Assembly (NCBI GenBank): GCA_903960915.1
Contig: CAJCCO010000136.1
Coordinates: forward strand, 1 to 64,000
Reading direction: 5' to 3'
Length of the DNA stretch: 64,000 bases
Source of the DNA: an uncultured beta proteobacterium
GTDB lineage: Bacteria > Pseudomonadota > Gammaproteobacteria > Burkholderiales > Burkholderiaceae_C
The notes under the pieces are model-generated. The model searched no databases, had not been told where the DNA came from, and worked only from the letters and a program-made list of their open reading frames with translations. The translations under genes and the position numbers were made by a program. This document shows positions 49,470 through 58,480 of this stretch, one piece after another (positions within the stretch are counted from its first letter, which is position 1; every line of letters begins with the position of its first letter).

Positions 49470-52034
49470 TCAAGAACGGGCCTTGGTATTTTCGGGGTCG
49501 TACAAGGCCCCGTAACCAACGGCTTCCACCTTGACTGGGTAGACGTCAGTAAAGTACTGAACCTGCAACTCACGCCCCACCTGGCAATACGCATAGGGCA
49601 AATAGGCCAGCGCAATGTTCTTGCCGATGCTGGGGCCAAAGGCAATGCTGGTGGTGTACGAGCGGCGGCCCAGTTCGTCAATCAGCGTGGCACCCGTAGC
49701 AGGGTCCATCACCGCCAAATTGCCCAGGGGATAGCGCGCCACGCCGGTGCTGTCGATGTTGCTGGTCATGGTCAGCGTACACAGCATGGCCGGTTGGTGC
49801 TCGCGCTCGCGGAACTTCATGTGGGCTTCCTTGCCGTGGAAGTCGGCGGCCTTCACCTTGGGGCGGGCCAGATCGGCTTCAAACAAGTTGTACTCGGTCA
49901 GTAAATCGCCGTTTTGCAGGCGCAGGCTCTTCTCCATACGGCGGCTGTTGGCATAGGTTTCCACGCCAACCGGTGTCACACCCAGGGCGTACAGCGCATC
50001 CCACAAGGCCAGGCCGTCTTCGTACTTGAAGTGCAGCTCCCAGCCTTGCTCGCCCACATACGAAATGTGAAAAGCCAGCACCGGCACGCCGGCGATCTTC
50101 AAATCGCGCAAGGCCGCAAAAGGGAAGTTCTCATTGGTCCAGGCCTCTGGCTCATCGGCAATTTTCTGGATGGTGGCGCGGGCGTTAGGGCCCCACACCC
50201 CCAAACAGCCGTACACCGTGGTGGTGTCGGTGATCTTGACGTTGGCACCGCGGTCTTGCGCCATGCGGCGCACCCAGGTCAGGTCGCGGTGGCCGGCGTC
50301 GGCGCCGTCCACAATGCGGTAGTGCTCCTGCCCCAGTCGCAACACGGTCAGGTCGGCGCGTACGCCGCCCTTGGCGTCCAAAAAGTGGGTGTAAACCCCT
50401 TTGCCAACGGCCGTGTCGCCGCCCACTTTGGCCACGCAGATGTATTCCAGCAGGTCGGCCGCGTCGGGGCCTTCCACATCAAACTCGGCAAAGTGCGAGA
50501 CATTGATCATGCCCACGTCTTCCGACATCTTCAAATGCTCGGCATTCGATACGCGCCAGAAATGGCGGTTGTCCCATTCGTTGGCACGCACCGGCACCTT
50601 GTCGCCGTAGACCTCAAACAGATGCTCGTTGCTGGCGTAGCCATGCGCACGTTCCCAGCCGCTGAGTTCCATAAAATAAGCACCCAGCGCTTTTTCGCGC
50701 TCGTAGAACGGGCTCTTGAAGATGCCGCGCCCGGCGCTATAGGGCTCGCGGTTGTGCACGGGCGGGTTGTAAATCTTGAAGGCGCCTTCGTAGCAGCGGT
50801 CGTGAATGTACTGTTCTTCCTGCTGATACGGGTAGAAGCGGGCCACGTCGATGCGGGCATGGTCCAGGTGCGTGTAGCCATCGGTCATCCAGTCGGCCAG
50901 CAGCTTGCCCACGCCAGGGCCGTCTTTCACCCACACCGCTTCGGCGTACCACAGGCCGCGCACTTTGGACGATTCGCCAATCGATGGGTTGCCATCGGTG
51001 GTCACTTGCAACAGGCCGTTGAACGAGTATTTGTCGTCATAGCCGAGTTCGGCCAAGATGGGCGTGAGTTCCATGGCACGCTCCAGCGGCGCCATGATTT
51101 GCTCCAGTTCCAGGTCGCGTTGCGAGGGGCTCAGGCGCGCCTGTTCTTTCTCCAACAAATCGCGCGGGTGGCACATGCGCGGGTTTTTCTCTTCGTAGTA
51201 GCCCCATTCGATCTGACCGCCTTCGGGGGTTTTTGGATCCCCGGTGTCGCGCAAATAGGCCGAGTTGCCTTGGTCGCGCAAGAGCGGATAGCCAATGTCT
51301 TTGCCCGTGCCCGCAAATTCGAGGTAGGGTTTGAAAAAAGTCAGCGGGTGGTCCACCGGCATGATAGGCAGGTCTTCACCGGCCATGCCTGCAATCAGGC
51401 GGCCCCACAAGCCGGCGCACACCACCACGTGTTCTGCGGCAATAAAGCCCTTGGTGGTTTCCACGCCCTGGATGCGGCCGTTCTCAATGCGCAAGCCGGT
51501 GCAGGCCGTGTTGGCAAAAGACAGCAGCTTGCCCGTGGCCACGGCGGCGTCGACCAACTCACCCGCCACCATTTGCGAGCGGGGCTTGACCAAACCAGCG
51601 TCCGGGTCCCACAGGGCGCCCTGGATCATGTCTTCTTCGAGCAGCGGAAATTTAGCTTTGGCCTCTGCCGGCGTGATCATTTCCACCCGATTGCCAAAAG
51701 CCTTGCCCGAGGCCACGCGGCGCTTGAGCTCGACCATGCGTTCGTCATCGCCCACGCGGGCAACTTCGATGCCGCCGATGCGTTCGTAGCGGCCTAGCTT
51801 GTAGTAGAAGTCGATGCTGTATTTGGTGGTGAAAATCGTCATCTGATCGTGCATCGTATTGAAGCAAAAATCAGAGGCGTGGGCCGTGGAGCCAACGTCG
51901 GTGGGAATGGCGGATTTGTCGATACCGACGATGTTGTCCCAGCCACGTTCAATCAAGTGGTGCACCACGGAGGCGCCGACAATGCCGCCTTGGCCAATGA
52001 TGACGACCTTGGCTCGTTCAGGAAATTTGGCCAT
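49470..52034 (-). CDS. Dimethylglycine/sarcosine dehydrogenase-like flavoprotein with GcvT folate-binding domain
   Basis: An 854-residue protein. Residues about 10-390 form a DAO-type FAD domain (KVVIIGQGGIVGASVVHHLI); the GSTAHASDF segment lies where the covalent-FAD histidine of dimethylglycine dehydrogenase is found. Residues about 430-840 are a GcvT/folate domain (MINVSHFAEFDVEGPDAADLL; THFLDAKGGVRADLTVLRL; GVETYANSRRMEKSLRL). The enzyme should oxidise an N-methyl amine and pass the carbon to tetrahydrofolate. Substrate (dimethylglycine, sarcosine or another methylated amine) is unproven. The ATG at 52034 has AGGAG upstream; the frame continues to 52253 without a good start. It appears monocistronic. 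Confidence 0.85.
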   Translation of the reverse strand: MAKFPERAKVVIIGQGGIVGASVVHHLIERGWDNIVGIDKSAIPTDVGSTAHASDFCFNTMHDQMTIFTTKYSIDFYYKLGRYERIGGIEVARVGDDERMVELKRRVASGKAFGNRVEMITPAEAKAKFPLLEEDMIQGALWDPDAGLVKPRSQMVAGELVDAAVATGKLLSFANTACTGLRIENGRIQGVETTKGFIAAEHVVVCAGLWGRLIAGMAGEDLPIMPVDHPLTFFKPYLEFAGTGKDIGYPLLRDQGNSAYLRDTGDPKTPEGGQIEWGYYEEKNPRMCHPRDLLEKEQARLSPSQRDLELEQIMAPLERAMELTPILAELGYDDKYSFNGLLQVTTDGNPSIGESSKVRGLWYAEAVWVKDGPGVGKLLADWMTDGYTHLDHARIDVARFYPYQQEEQYIHDRCYEGAFKIYNPPVHNREPYSAGRGIFKSPFYEREKALGAYFMELSGWERAHGYASNEHLFEVYGDKVPVRANEWDNRHFWRVSNAEHLKMSEDVGMINVSHFAEFDVEGPDAADLLEYICVAKVGGDTAVGKGVYTHFLDAKGGVRADLTVLRLGQEHYRIVDGADAGHRDLTWVRRMAQDRGANVKITDTTTVYGCLGVWGPNARATIQKIADEPEAWTNENFPFAALRDLKIAGVPVLAFHISYVGEQGWELHFKYEDGLALWDALYALGVTPVGVETYANSRRMEKSLRLQNGDLLTEYNLFEADLARPKVKAADFHGKEAHMKFREREHQPAMLCTLTMTSNIDSTGVARYPLGNLAVMDPATGATLIDELGRRSYTTSIAFGPSIGKNIALAYLPYAYCQVGRELQVQYFTDVYPVKVEAVGYGALYDPENTKARS

Positions 52035-52318
52035 GTTGCGCTTAGCTCCTAGGGGGATGGGTAGGGTGTAGAAATAACAATAAAGTATATGCCCCGTGGG
52101 GTGCGTAAGCACTGTAAATGCGACTACGGTTTTCGCAATAACGGCGGGAAATAGCAGGCCAGCACCCGCGGCAACAAGCCAGGTTGCGTGGTCTCCCCAC
52201 CCTGTTGACCGGCCTGGAAGGTATTGGTGCGGGTACCGCCTACCCCCAATCACCCCGACTCAAGCCGAGGCCACATGGCTTGTAGGTTAATAGGCTTAAA
52301 GGTTCAAAGGCTCAAAAC
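52035..52318 (-). promoter_or_regulatory. Long leader/promoter region upstream of the flavoprotein gene
   Basis: About 280 bp lie between the flavoprotein start and the tRNA-Ser terminator (326 bp to the tRNA itself). I see no gene in it. On the minus strand there is a -10-like TATACT near 52085-52090, a palindrome CCCCACGGGG near 52092-52101, and AGGAG before the ATG. The rest is GC-rich and shows no riboswitch consensus that I recognise. It probably holds the promoter and an operator. Confidence 0.4.
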
Positions 52319-52350
52319 AAAACCCCGCATGGATTGCGCCATGCGGGGTT
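52319..52350 (-). terminator. Terminator for tRNA-Ser
   Basis: AACCCCGCAT (52321-52330) pairs with ATGCGGGGTT (52341-52350) over a ten-base loop. On the minus strand it is followed by a T-rich stretch (TTTTGTTTT) and lies 11 bp after the tRNA 3' end. On the plus strand a T run also follows, so it may work both ways. Confidence 0.85.
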
Positions 52351-52360
52351 TGGTTTTTTC

Positions 52361-52450
52361 TGGCGGAACAGGCGGGATTCGAACCCGCGGAAGGTTTTAC
52401 CCTTCGCACGCTTTCCAGGCGTGTGACTTAAACCGCTCATCCACCGTTCC
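52361..52450 (-). tRNA. tRNA-Ser (anticodon GGA)
   Basis: Read on the minus strand this 90-nt gene starts GGAACGG and ends CTGTTCC-G-CCA, giving a 7-bp acceptor stem with one G-U pair and an encoded CCA. The D-arm has GATGAGCGGTTTAAGTC. The anticodon arm is CACGC-CTGGAAA-GCGTG, with anticodon GGA (reads UCC and UCU). A long variable arm (GAAGG/CCTTC) marks a class II serine tRNA. The T-arm is GCGGG-TTCGAAT-CCCGC. A TAGAAT -10 box lies at 52461-52466 and a terminator follows. Confidence 0.98.
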
Positions 52451-52460
52451 AGAGTGGCAG

Positions 52461-52488
52461 ATTCTACCCGAGCAAATTGCGACAACTC
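52461..52488 (-). promoter_or_regulatory. Promoter of tRNA-Ser
   Basis: On the minus strand a good -10 box, TAGAAT (52461-52466), lies about 10 bp before the mature 5' end, with GAGTTG about 16 bp further upstream as a weak -35. This fits a short stable-RNA promoter. Confidence 0.6.
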
Positions 52489-52510
52489 TCGCGACGCATG
52501 TTTTCGGCAT

Positions 52511-52534
52511 AAAAAAGGCCACCCGAAGGTGGCC
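52511..52534 (-). terminator. Terminator after the orphan binding-protein gene
   Basis: On the minus strand GGCCACC and GGTGGCC (52534-52528 and 52523-52517) form a 7-bp stem capped by a stable TTCG tetraloop and followed by six T residues (52516-52511). It lies 43 bp after the gene's stop codon. Confidence 0.93.
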
Positions 52535-52576
52535 ATTCAAAAAGTGGCGAACTAGTCGCCAACTTTCCAAGGGCTA

Positions 52577-53716
52577 TTAACGAATAACAGCGAGGTCGAC
52601 AGGCTTGCCACCACGGTATGTTTTCAGTGTCAAAGCACCACCTTTGATGTCGCCCTTTTCGTCAAACGAAATGGGGCCAGTCACGCCTTGGTAGTTGCTG
52701 GTTTTAGCCAACACAGGCAGGTATTTAGCTGGGTCTGAAGAGTTAGCCTTCACCATGGCTGCCACCATCACGTTGACGGAGTCATACACATAAGGAGCGT
52801 AAATCTGCACTTCAGCGCCAAACTTGGCTTTGAACTTGGTTTTGAAAGCTTCCATGCCAGCTTTTTGCTGACCTTCAACACCACCGGCTTCAGCGCAGTA
52901 GACCTGATCGTCGGCCATGGCATCACCAGCGAGTTTGGCCAGCTCGGAAGAGCAAATGCCGTCACCGCCCATGAACTTGGCATTGATACCAAGCGATTTC
53001 ATCTGACGCAACATGGGGCCGGCCACAGCGTCCATACCGCCGAAGAACACGATATCGGGCTTCTTGGCCTTCAGTGTGGTCAGGATGGACATGAAGTCAG
53101 TGGCTTTGTCGGTCGTGAATTCACGGCCAACTACAGTGCCTTTACCGGCCTTGACAGCTTTTTCGAACTCGTCAGCCACACCTTGGCCGTAAGCGGTACG
53201 GTCATCAATCACAGCAATGGACTTGCCTTTGAGTGTGTTGACAGCGTATTTGCCCAGGGTGCCGCCCAGATGCACGTCATCAGCCACCACGCGGAACGTG
53301 GTTTTGTAGCCTTGGCGTGTGTACTTGGGGTTGGTGGCGGAAGGCGAAATCTGAGGAATGCCAGCGTCGCTGTAAATTTTGGAAGCGGGGATGGACGTGC
53401 CTGAGTTCAGGTGACCGACAACGCCTTTGACTTTTTGGTCAGCCAATTTTTGCGCGACGGTAGTGCCTTGCTTTGGATCGCCTGCATCATCTTCGGTCAA
53501 CAGTTCAAATTTGACGGTCTTGCCGCCAATTTTGACGCCTTTGGCATTGAGTTCATCAATAGCCATCTTGGCACCGTTTTCGTTGTCTTTACCCAGGTGA
53601 GCGATGCCGCCTGATGTAGGACCCACGTGACCGATTTTGACGACTTCTTGGGCCATCGAAATGCCAGCGGCAACAGCAAGCGCAGCAGCTACGGTAATTT
53701 TCAACTTCATTTGCAT
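52577..53716 (-). CDS. Branched-chain amino-acid type ABC substrate-binding protein (orphan LivK-like)
   Basis: A 379-residue periplasmic protein. Signal peptide [18 protein letters not shown], cleaved near SMA-QE, then VVKIGHVGPTSGGIAHLGKD as in LivK/LivJ. It contains a KGVVGHLNSGTSIPASKIYSDA segment and SPSATNPKYTRQG, which contact leucine-type ligands in this family. The ATG at 53716 is chosen because GGAG lies 6 bp upstream; ATGs at 53728 and 53710 are alternatives. No permease or ATPase gene is nearby, and it has its own terminator, so it likely feeds a Liv permease encoded elsewhere. Confidence 0.92.
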   Translation of the reverse strand: MQMKLKITVAAALAVAAGISMAQEVVKIGHVGPTSGGIAHLGKDNENGAKMAIDELNAKGVKIGGKTVKFELLTEDDAGDPKQGTTVAQKLADQKVKGVVGHLNSGTSIPASKIYSDAGIPQISPSATNPKYTRQGYKTTFRVVADDVHLGGTLGKYAVNTLKGKSIAVIDDRTAYGQGVADEFEKAVKAGKGTVVGREFTTDKATDFMSILTTLKAKKPDIVFFGGMDAVAGPMLRQMKSLGINAKFMGGDGICSSELAKLAGDAMADDQVYCAEAGGVEGQQKAGMEAFKTKFKAKFGAEVQIYAPYVYDSVNVMVAAMVKANSSDPAKYLPVLAKTSNYQGVTGPISFDEKGDIKGGALTLKTYRGGKPVDLAVIR

Positions 53717-53905
53717 AAAAAACTCCATAAATTAAAAATGTGAAATATTTCTCCACACCCTGAACGTTAACGCAATTTTTGGAGCAAAAACATAGGGTAG
53801 ACACCAAGATTGCCCGTTAATGGCACATGAGAGCCCCTAATAATCCACAAAATCCCTCTGAAATTCAGTGTTCTTGACAACAACCGACGGTTAAAAAAAT
53901 AACAA

Positions 53906-54331
53906 TCATTTTGAATTAAAGTCATGCCGGGTGATGGAATACCCGTGATCCATATAGTGCTTCCAGCGCCTTCGGGCAGCTTGGCGCTCGTCTTCTTCGA
54001 GCCCGACCAGCTCGATAAGCCGCTCAAAGCGCTCAAAACCGGCTGGCACCTCAAGACCTAAATTGAGCAATACCTGCTGGTGTGCCAATGTGTCCAGGGA
54101 AGCGGCAAGCACCACCGGCGAAAACGCTAGCAGGCGGGCATCACTGTCAGCAAAACAGTGCGGCACAAAATCCAGTTCTGAAAAGGTCCACAAGGCGCTA
54201 TCCAGGGCAACCAACGTCTCCGGTCGCGCCAAAACCACCACCTTGGCCCCGCTGGCTACAGCTTTTCGCAGCAAACGACAGGCGTAGGGCACCAGCTCCG
54301 GCACATTGAAGTGGAAATCCAGCTCGGTCAC
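53906..54331 (-). CDS. holC: DNA polymerase III chi subunit
   Basis: A 141-residue protein of the clamp-loader. Chi links the clamp loader to SSB and helps polymerase handover on the lagging strand. Family features: LDFHFNVPELVPYACRLLRK, VVLARPETLVALDSALWTF, FVPHCF, and VVLAASLDTLAHQQVLLNLG. It overlaps the pepA stop by four bases (ATGA); pepA-holC is a widely conserved pair. Confidence 0.95.
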   Translation of the reverse strand: MTELDFHFNVPELVPYACRLLRKAVASGAKVVVLARPETLVALDSALWTFSELDFVPHCFADSDARLLAFSPVVLAASLDTLAHQQVLLNLGLEVPAGFERFERLIELVGLEEDERQAARRRWKHYMDHGYSITRHDFNSK

Positions 54332-55773
54332 TTGGTTTTGGGCGATTGCAACAAGTAATCAAGCAGCAAAGCCACCGGGCGACCGGTGGCGCCTTTGGCT
54401 GCACCACTTTTCCAGGCGGTGCCGGCAATATCCAGGTGCGCCCACGGAAATTTGGCAGTGAATCGCTGTAGAAACTTGGCCGCCGTGACAGCCCCGCCAG
54501 CACGACCGGCCACATTGGCGACGTCGGCAAAATTGGTCTTGAGGCCTTCTGCGTACTCGTCATCCAGGGGCAGGCGCCAGCACAAATCAAGCGACGATTC
54601 GCCCGAAGAGAGCAAGGCAGCAGCGAGCTCTTCATTGGACGAGAACAGGCCCGAGCGCACGGCCCCCAGGGCCACCACGCAGGCGCCAGTCAAGGTAGCA
54701 ATATCCACCACAGCACGCGGCTTGAAGCGTTCGGCATAGGTCAGGGCGTCGCAGAGCACCAGGCGCCCTTCTGCGTCTGTGTTCAGGATTTCAATGGTTT
54801 GCCCGCTCATGCTAGTCACCACATCGCCGGGCTTGACAGCACGGCCATTGATCAAATTTTCACAAGCGGGAATGAGGCCCACCACGTTGATCTTGGGCTT
54901 CAAATCAGCCAAGGCCTTGAAGACGCCCAGCACGCTGGCTGCGCCAGACATGTCAAATTTCATCTCGTCCATTTCAGCCGCAGGCTTGATGGAAATGCCG
55001 CCACTGTCAAAAGTAATGCCTTTGCCTACCAATACGGTGGGCGCCACCGTTTGAGCCGCACCGTTGTAGTGCAGCACGATAAATTGCAAGGGCTCATCAG
55101 AGCCCTGGGCCACAGCCAAAAATGAGCCCATGCCCAGCTTGGCGACTTGTTTGGGGCCCAAGACTTCGCATTTGATGCGGGCATGCTTGGCCAGCGACTT
55201 GGCGGCCTGCGCCAACAAGGTGGGCGTGGCATGGTTGGCGGGGCGGTTGGCCCATTCCTTGGCAAACTCAATGCCGCCCACAAAGGCAACAGCTTCAGCA
55301 AAAGCAGCCTGGCTGCCCGCGACGTTGGCCACACCCACGCTGATGCTTTGCAACTGCCGGCCTTCCGGTTTGGACTTGGTGCTGGTGTAAACATAGCTGG
55401 CTTCGGCCACGGCCAGCACGGCAGCTCGCACGGCACCGGTCTGCGGTTCCGTAGTAAAGCCTAAGTGCAGGGTCTTGATCTTGTCAGACTTGACGGCAGC
55501 AACGGCCGTGGCCACCGCTTTGCGGACCTCTTTGGCAGAACCTTCGCCAATACCAAGCAGCACCACACGGCTGGAAGCCAAGCCGGCGGGACGGTAAATA
55601 AGCAGTGTTTTACCCACTTTGGTCTCAAAATCACCGGCCTTCAGGGTTTGGGCAACCAAGACAGAAAGCGCATCTTTGGCAGGCTTGAAAGAGGCGCTTA
55701 CCAGAATAATCTGCGCATCGCATTTTTCTTTGGCAGCGGTGCTCAGGGCAAAAGTGTGGAGTTCAAAGTTCAT
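54328..55773 (-). CDS. pepA: Leucyl aminopeptidase (cytosol aminopeptidase)
   Basis: A 481-residue M17 metallopeptidase removing N-terminal residues. The two-metal site is in the conserved VGKGITFDSGGISIKP, MKFDMSGAASVLGV and NTDAEGRLVLCDALTYAE blocks, and the C-terminal PFAHLDIAGTAWKSG equivalent is WAHLDIAGTAWKSG. PepA can also act as a DNA-binding protein in plasmid recombination and pyrimidine control. It is divergent from lptF with only 24 bp between the start codons, so their promoters overlap the neighbouring gene ends. Confidence 0.97.
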   Translation of the reverse strand: MNFELHTFALSTAAKEKCDAQIILVSASFKPAKDALSVLVAQTLKAGDFETKVGKTLLIYRPAGLASSRVVLLGIGEGSAKEVRKAVATAVAAVKSDKIKTLHLGFTTEPQTGAVRAAVLAVAEASYVYTSTKSKPEGRQLQSISVGVANVAGSQAAFAEAVAFVGGIEFAKEWANRPANHATPTLLAQAAKSLAKHARIKCEVLGPKQVAKLGMGSFLAVAQGSDEPLQFIVLHYNGAAQTVAPTVLVGKGITFDSGGISIKPAAEMDEMKFDMSGAASVLGVFKALADLKPKINVVGLIPACENLINGRAVKPGDVVTSMSGQTIEILNTDAEGRLVLCDALTYAERFKPRAVVDIATLTGACVVALGAVRSGLFSSNEELAAALLSSGESSLDLCWRLPLDDEYAEGLKTNFADVANVAGRAGGAVTAAKFLQRFTAKFPWAHLDIAGTAWKSGAAKGATGRPVALLLDYLLQSPKTK

Positions 55774-55797
55774 AATTGGGTTTTTCCTTCTTTCCTG

Positions 55798-56907
55798 ATG
55801 TTATTCCATTCCTCCATCCGCAAGGAACTGGCCCGCAGCTTTGGTGCCACGCTGATTGTGCTGTCTACCGTCATCATGACCATGACGCTCATTCGCACGC
55901 TCGGTCAGGCCTCGCGTGGCAGTTTTGACCCGTCTGATGTGATGCTCATCATGGGCTACACGGTGCTGGCTTATATGCCAACCATTCTGACCATGAGCCT
56001 TTTCATCGCCACCATTGCCACCCTTTCACGCATGTATGGTGACAGCGAGATGGTGATCTGGTTTGGCGGTGGCAAAGGCTTGTCGGCGCTGATCGCCCCC
56101 TTATTTCGGTTTGCCTGGCCGGTGCTGGTGGTGGTGGTGCTGTTGTCGCTGCTGGTATTGCCCTGGTCGAACGGGAAAATTGAAAGCCTCAAGCACCAAT
56201 ACGAAAAACGCGGTGACATTGAGCGTATCGAACCCGGCCAGTTTCAGGAATCCGCAGGGGGCAAAAGAGTCTTTTTTGTAGAGAAAAACACCTCGGCCAA
56301 CCAAACGGGTAGCAACGTCTTCATTGCCACCAACGAAAACGGCAAGGAAACCATCACCTCGGCACGCAGCGGTCGGGTTCAGACCCAGGTCAACGCCCGC
56401 TTCCTGATGCTTAACAATGGACAACGACTTGAACTCACGGTGGGTCAGGGTGATCTCAAAATTAGCGAATTCGAAGAATATGGCACCCAGATTGAGGGCG
56501 ACCTATTGGGCGCGGCGAATTACATTCCCGTCAACACCCTGCCGACCCTGGAGTTGCTCACCAACCGAACGCCGGCTTACATGGCAGAGCTGTCCTGGCG
56601 TCTGGGCATGATCTTCGCGGCCATCAACTTCATCATCATCGGCATCGCCGCCTCCAGTGTGAACCCGCGCATGGGACGCAGCTCCAACTTGGTTTTTGCG
56701 CTTTTTTGCTTCATCTTTTATTACAACCTGTTGAATCTGGGTCAAAACTGGATCGCCAATGGCGCCATGAGCCTGGCAGGCTTCATGCTGGCGCTGCATG
56801 GTGGCGCCTTAGGGGCGGGACTTTTATGGCTGGCAAAACGCCACCATAACTGGCAATGGCGGGACCTGATGCGTCCAGCCCGCCTGTTAAGAAAGTCAAC
56901 CCTGTGA
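55798..56907 (+). CDS. lptF: LPS export ABC transporter permease LptF
   Basis: A 369-residue inner-membrane permease of the LptB2FG complex that extracts lipopolysaccharide from the inner membrane. It starts MLFHSSIRKELARSFGATLIV and has six membrane helices around a periplasmic jellyroll domain (about residues 120-270). The frame is open far upstream (to 55465), but that part is antisense to pepA; ATG 55798 matches family length. Its stop overlaps the lptG start as GTGA. Confidence 0.95.
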   Translation: MLFHSSIRKELARSFGATLIVLSTVIMTMTLIRTLGQASRGSFDPSDVMLIMGYTVLAYMPTILTMSLFIATIATLSRMYGDSEMVIWFGGGKGLSALIAPLFRFAWPVLVVVVLLSLLVLPWSNGKIESLKHQYEKRGDIERIEPGQFQESAGGKRVFFVEKNTSANQTGSNVFIATNENGKETITSARSGRVQTQVNARFLMLNNGQRLELTVGQGDLKISEFEEYGTQIEGDLLGAANYIPVNTLPTLELLTNRTPAYMAELSWRLGMIFAAINFIIIGIAASSVNPRMGRSSNLVFALFCFIFYYNLLNLGQNWIANGAMSLAGFMLALHGGALGAGLLWLAKRHHNWQWRDLMRPARLLRKSTL

Positions 56908-58010
56908 AAACCATTCGCCGGCTGATCTACGGCGAGGTGCTGCATGCCGTGGTGTTTGTCACCTTGGCCTTTCTTTCGCTGTTCTTTTTCTTTGACCTGG
57001 TCGACGAAATTCAGAACCTGAGCCGCTACGCAGCCAGCGGCTACCGGCTGGTTCACGCGCTGGCCTATGTCGGGTTGATGGTACCCAGCCATCTCTACGA
57101 ACTCATGCCCATTGCCGTGCTGATTGGCACCATTTTTGTGATGGCCAAGTTTGCCCAAACCTCGCAGTTCACCATTTTGCGCACCAGCGGGCTCGGCCCG
57201 GCGCGCGCGCTGAAAACCTTGCTCTTGATGGGCCTGGCCTTTGGCCTGCTGACCTTTGCTATTGGCGACTACATATCTCCAGCTGCAGACCGAACAGCCC
57301 AGTTGCTCAAGGCCCGCTACAAGGGCAACATCACCGTCGGGCAAACCGGCGCCTGGCTCAAAGACAAACAGCCTTACTCGCAGTACGCCGTTAATGTGAA
57401 CGCCATGTCGCCAGACGGCAGCATGAGCGGGGTGCGACTTTTCGAGTTCGACAACCAGGGGTTTTTAATGTCCATGGTGCAAGCCCAAAAAGCCGCTTTT
57501 GCAGACGACGATTCCTGGCAATTGCGGGGGGTTGAGCGCACCGAGTTCCCAGCTAAAGGCGCTACTTCAGCCCGTATTGAAAGAACCCACCTGGAGAGTT
57601 TGCGCTGGCCCACGCAAATCAGCGCTGAAATGGTGTCTGCTTCCCTGCTCAAGCCCGAGCGCATGCGCACCATTGACCTGTTTGAATACATACAACACCT
57701 GCGCGCCAATGTGCAAAGCGCGCAGCGCTATGAAATCGAGTTTTGGAAAAAAGTCTTTTACCCCTTGAGCTGCCTGGTCATGGTGGTTCTGGCGCTGCCT
57801 TTTGCTTACCTGCACTTCCGCTCGGGCGGCATTTCGGCCTATGTATTTGGCGGTGTCATGGCAGGCATCAGCTTCTTCCTGCTCAACAACGTGTTTGGAT
57901 ATATTGGCAATTTACAAAACTGGCAGCCTTGGTTGACGGCCGCGTTGCCGGGCATGATTTACTCCGTCATCTCCTTATCCGCTTTTGGCTGGCTGGTGCT
58001 GAGACGATGA
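56904..58010 (+). CDS. lptG: LPS export ABC transporter permease LptG
   Basis: A 368-residue partner of LptF with the same fold: VKTIRRLIYGEVLHAVVFVT, a periplasmic domain in the middle, and FWKKVFYPLSCLVMVVLALPF with the coupling region and later helices. The start is GTG at 56904, overlapping the lptF stop (GTGA), which gives the standard N terminus. Together they should be coupled to LptB, encoded elsewhere. Confidence 0.95.
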   Translation: MKTIRRLIYGEVLHAVVFVTLAFLSLFFFFDLVDEIQNLSRYAASGYRLVHALAYVGLMVPSHLYELMPIAVLIGTIFVMAKFAQTSQFTILRTSGLGPARALKTLLLMGLAFGLLTFAIGDYISPAADRTAQLLKARYKGNITVGQTGAWLKDKQPYSQYAVNVNAMSPDGSMSGVRLFEFDNQGFLMSMVQAQKAAFADDDSWQLRGVERTEFPAKGATSARIERTHLESLRWPTQISAEMVSASLLKPERMRTIDLFEYIQHLRANVQSAQRYEIEFWKKVFYPLSCLVMVVLALPFAYLHFRSGGISAYVFGGVMAGISFFLLNNVFGYIGNLQNWQPWLTAALPGMIYSVISLSAFGWLVLRR

Positions 58011-58032
58011 AAGCGACCGCGTGAAAGCCACC

Positions 58033-58428
58033 ATGAATTCAACCTCACCACCCCCTGTCCTACCCCCATCGCCTCGCGGCACCATTCTGTTTGCCCATGG
58101 CTCACGCGACCCCTTGTGGCGCAAGCCCATTGAAACGGTGGCCCAAACCATCGCGCGTCTGGACCCTGAAGGACAGGTGTCATGCGCCTTTCTTGAACTC
58201 TGTGAGCCCGACTTGCCTACGTGTGTCGACCACATGGTGGCCAGCGGCGCCCTGCAACTGACGGTCGTGCCCATGTTTCTGGGCGTTGGCAAACATGCGC
58301 GTGAGGACTTGCCGGTGCTGATGCAGGCCTTGAAGGAGCGTCATCCGCAAGTCAGCTTCATTTTGAAAGCGGCCATTGGCGAAGAACCGCAATTGATTGA
58401 ACTGATGGCGCGCTTGGCTATTGCCTGA
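58033..58428 (+). CDS. Sirohydrochlorin chelatase-like protein (CbiX family)
   Basis: A 131-residue single-domain chelatase. It has the CbiX/SirB N-terminal motif GTILFAHGSRDPLWRKP with the active histidine, the FLELCEPDLPTCVDHMVASG segment, and the second histidine motif VVPMFLGVGKHAREDLP. It inserts iron or cobalt into sirohydrochlorin; near a CysB-like regulator, siroheme for sulfite or nitrite reductase is the likely use. Two starts are possible: GTG 58021 (adds four residues) or ATG 58033. Confidence 0.88.
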   Translation: MNSTSPPPVLPPSPRGTILFAHGSRDPLWRKPIETVAQTIARLDPEGQVSCAFLELCEPDLPTCVDHMVASGALQLTVVPMFLGVGKHAREDLPVLMQALKERHPQVSFILKAAIGEEPQLIELMARLAIA

Positions 58429-58480
58429 TTTTTATAGACGATTGGGGCATAATAAACTTCATCTTTAGTTGAAATTCGTT

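Noticed and set aside
52035-52318. Glycine or other riboswitch upstream of the flavoprotein gene
   Set aside because: I could not find a conserved aptamer pattern, only a palindrome and a -10-like box. A covariance-model search would be needed to support it.
55465-55797. N-terminal extension of lptF
   Set aside because: This part overlaps pepA on the other strand; LptF proteins start at the MLFHSSIRK methionine.
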